From an uncultured Caulobacterales bacterium (GTDB lineage Bacteria; Pseudomonadota; Alphaproteobacteria; Caulobacterales; Caulobacteraceae): 8,101 nucleotides of DNA. The translations under genes were made by a program, and so were the position numbers. How positions within the stretch are numbered: position 1 is the first letter of the stretch; each line of letters starts with the position of its first letter. This document shows, in pieces, positions 7,485 to 8,101 of this stretch. Location: contig CAISYT010000057.1 in NCBI GenBank assembly GCA_903889785.1, positions 1-8,101 on the forward strand. Reading direction: 5' to 3'. The notes beneath the pieces are model-generated. The model was not told where the DNA came from. It ran no database searches and was given only the letters and a program-made list of their open reading frames with translations.

Positions 7485-7553
7485 ATGACCTACCCCAAGG
7501 AGAAGCCTTCCGCTTATCTGCTGGAGCAACCTTGGCTGGAGCCGTGTGCATGA
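7485..7553 (+). CDS. Possible 22-residue leader ORF upstream of the CapA-like gene
   Basis: The ORF starts at ATG 7485 and encodes MTYPKEKPSAYLLEQPWLEPCA. Its TGA (7551-7553) overlaps the next gene's ATG (7550-7552) as ATGA, the arrangement expected for translational coupling. The purine run GAAGGA sits directly against the ATG, too close for a good Shine-Dalgarno site, which weakens the case. I do not recognise the peptide. It could be a leader peptide, a small protein, or chance, since the frame is open upstream of the ATG back to 7371. Confidence 0.25.
   Translation: MTYPKEKPSAYLLEQPWLEPCA
7538..7541 (+). promoter_or_regulatory. Shine-Dalgarno site of the CapA-like gene
   Basis: GGAG lies 8 bases before ATG 7550. 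This spacing supports ATG 7550 over the in-frame GTG at 7544, which would leave only 2 bases. The twin-arginine signal also begins at the expected distance from this ATG. Confidence 0.6.
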
Positions 7554-8101
7554 CTGAATTCGACAGCGGCCGTCGCGCCACCCTAACCGGTGCCGCCGCC
7601 CTGACCGGGCTGGGTGGCCTACCCGTCCTGGCGGCCCAGCGCAGGCCGGTGCGGCTTTCCCTGCTCGGCCAAGCCCTGCTGGAGAACGATCTTCGCACCC
7701 AGGTTTGGCCCGACCGCGAGCGGGTTTCCGCGCTCGTCCGCCATGGCGAAATCGGCTTCACCAATCTGGAAACCGTGATCCGCAGTAGCATCGTCGGTAC
7801 CGCAACGCGTGAGGAACTGACCCTTCATGCCGGCGAACCGGTGGTGATTGATTGCCTCAAATCCCTCGGCATCACTCTGGTGGCCACATCGAACAACCAC
7901 ACCTTTGATCTGGGCCAGGGCGGGGTGCTCTCAACCCTAAAGGCGCTCGACGCCGCTCACCTGCCCCACGCTGGATCGGGCATCGACCTGGACAATGCGG
8001 CGGCGGCAGGTTTCGCCACGACCAAGACCGGCGCCAGGGTCGCCCTGGTTGGCTTCGCCACCGGCAAGGTCCGCGACGGCGGCGCGGCAAGCCCAACGCG
8101 C
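7550..8101 (+). CDS. CapA-like (poly-gamma-glutamate type) Tat-exported metallophosphatase, 5' part
   Basis: The frame is open from ATG 7550 to the window edge and gives the first 184 residues. Residues 7-30 form a twin-arginine signal (GRRATLTG with Arg8-Arg9, then an Ala/Leu/Gly-rich core ending VLAA-Q), so export of a folded protein to the periplasm is likely. The CapA fold (calcineurin-like, PGA_cap) follows: FTNLET at 70-75 and ATSNNHTFDLGQGGVLSTLKAL at 112-132, where the NLE and NNH...D residues are the family's metal-site motifs, then LPHAGSG at 138-144. The first motif reads LLGQALLENDLR (38-49), with Gln41 where many CapA proteins have the Asp of GD. CapA/PgsA proteins take part in poly-gamma-glutamate production in Bacillus; in proteobacteria most members have no known role. 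It diverges from the receptor operon and may share its control region. Confidence 0.85.
   Translation, partial: MTEFDSGRRATLTGAAALTGLGGLPVLAAQRRPVRLSLLGQALLENDLRTQVWPDRERVSALVRHGEIGFTNLETVIRSSIVGTATREELTLHAGEPVVIDCLKSLGITLVATSNNHTFDLGQGGVLSTLKALDAAHLPHAGSGIDLDNAAAAGFATTKTGARVALVGFATGKVRDGGAASPTR

Larger units (their letters stand above)
7356..7549. promoter_or_regulatory. Divergent intergenic control region
   Basis: This 194-bp gap separates the minus-strand operon from the plus-strand CapA-like gene and must hold both promoters. It has a distinctly A/T-rich core (about 7409-7470) in an otherwise GC-rich window. A weak minus-strand promoter candidate is TTGTGA (7446-7441), a 16-bp spacer, then TAACGT (7424-7419), with TAAATT just beside it as an alternative -10. 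No convincing plus-strand promoter was found, and no riboswitch or tRNA-like fold was recognised. Confidence 0.6.

Noticed and set aside
1..8101. CRISPR arrays, tRNA or rRNA genes, insertion sequences, integrase or attachment sites
   Set aside because: No repeated spacer pattern, RNA-gene motif, transposase, or terminal inverted repeat was seen; the window is coding almost end to end with uniform base use.

Overview
The window is GC-rich, with codon use strongly biased to G/C at third positions. It carries a TonB-dependent receptor of the large Caulobacter/sphingomonad type and a twin-arginine secreted protein. Together these suggest an alphaproteobacterium of the Caulobacterales or Sphingomonadales. 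This is inference from style, since no taxonomic marker gene is present.

Layout: positions 7355 down to 126 hold one compact minus-strand operon of four genes. In transcription order these are a TonB-dependent outer-membrane receptor (7355-4479), an AbgT-family inner-membrane transporter (4475-2898), a CocE/NonD-family serine hydrolase (2901-1045) and a LysR-type regulator (1034-126). The junctions are 3 bp, a 4-base ATGA overlap, and 10 bp, so co-transcription and partial translational coupling are very likely. The 194-bp gap at 7356-7549 is a divergent control region. It holds a short palindrome with LysR-type operator geometry and a possible 22-codon leader ORF. On the plus strand from 7550 to the window edge is the 5' part of a Tat-exported CapA-like (poly-gamma-glutamate-type metallophosphatase) protein. 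Positions 1-125, downstream of the operon, hold no gene that can be supported.

Reading as a system: the four minus-strand genes form a complete uptake-and-cleavage route. The receptor crosses the outer membrane, the AbgT carrier crosses the inner membrane, the hydrolase cleaves an amide or ester in the cytoplasm, and the regulator senses the compound. AbgT proteins are known for p-aminobenzoyl-glutamate import or antimetabolite export, CocE/NonD hydrolases cut esters, amides or X-Pro peptides, and the regulator resembles the opine sensors OccR/NocR. An amino-acid conjugate (acyl- or aryl-amino acid, or small peptide) is therefore a reasonable but unproven substrate. The divergent CapA-like protein may belong to the same locus, but its role is unknown.
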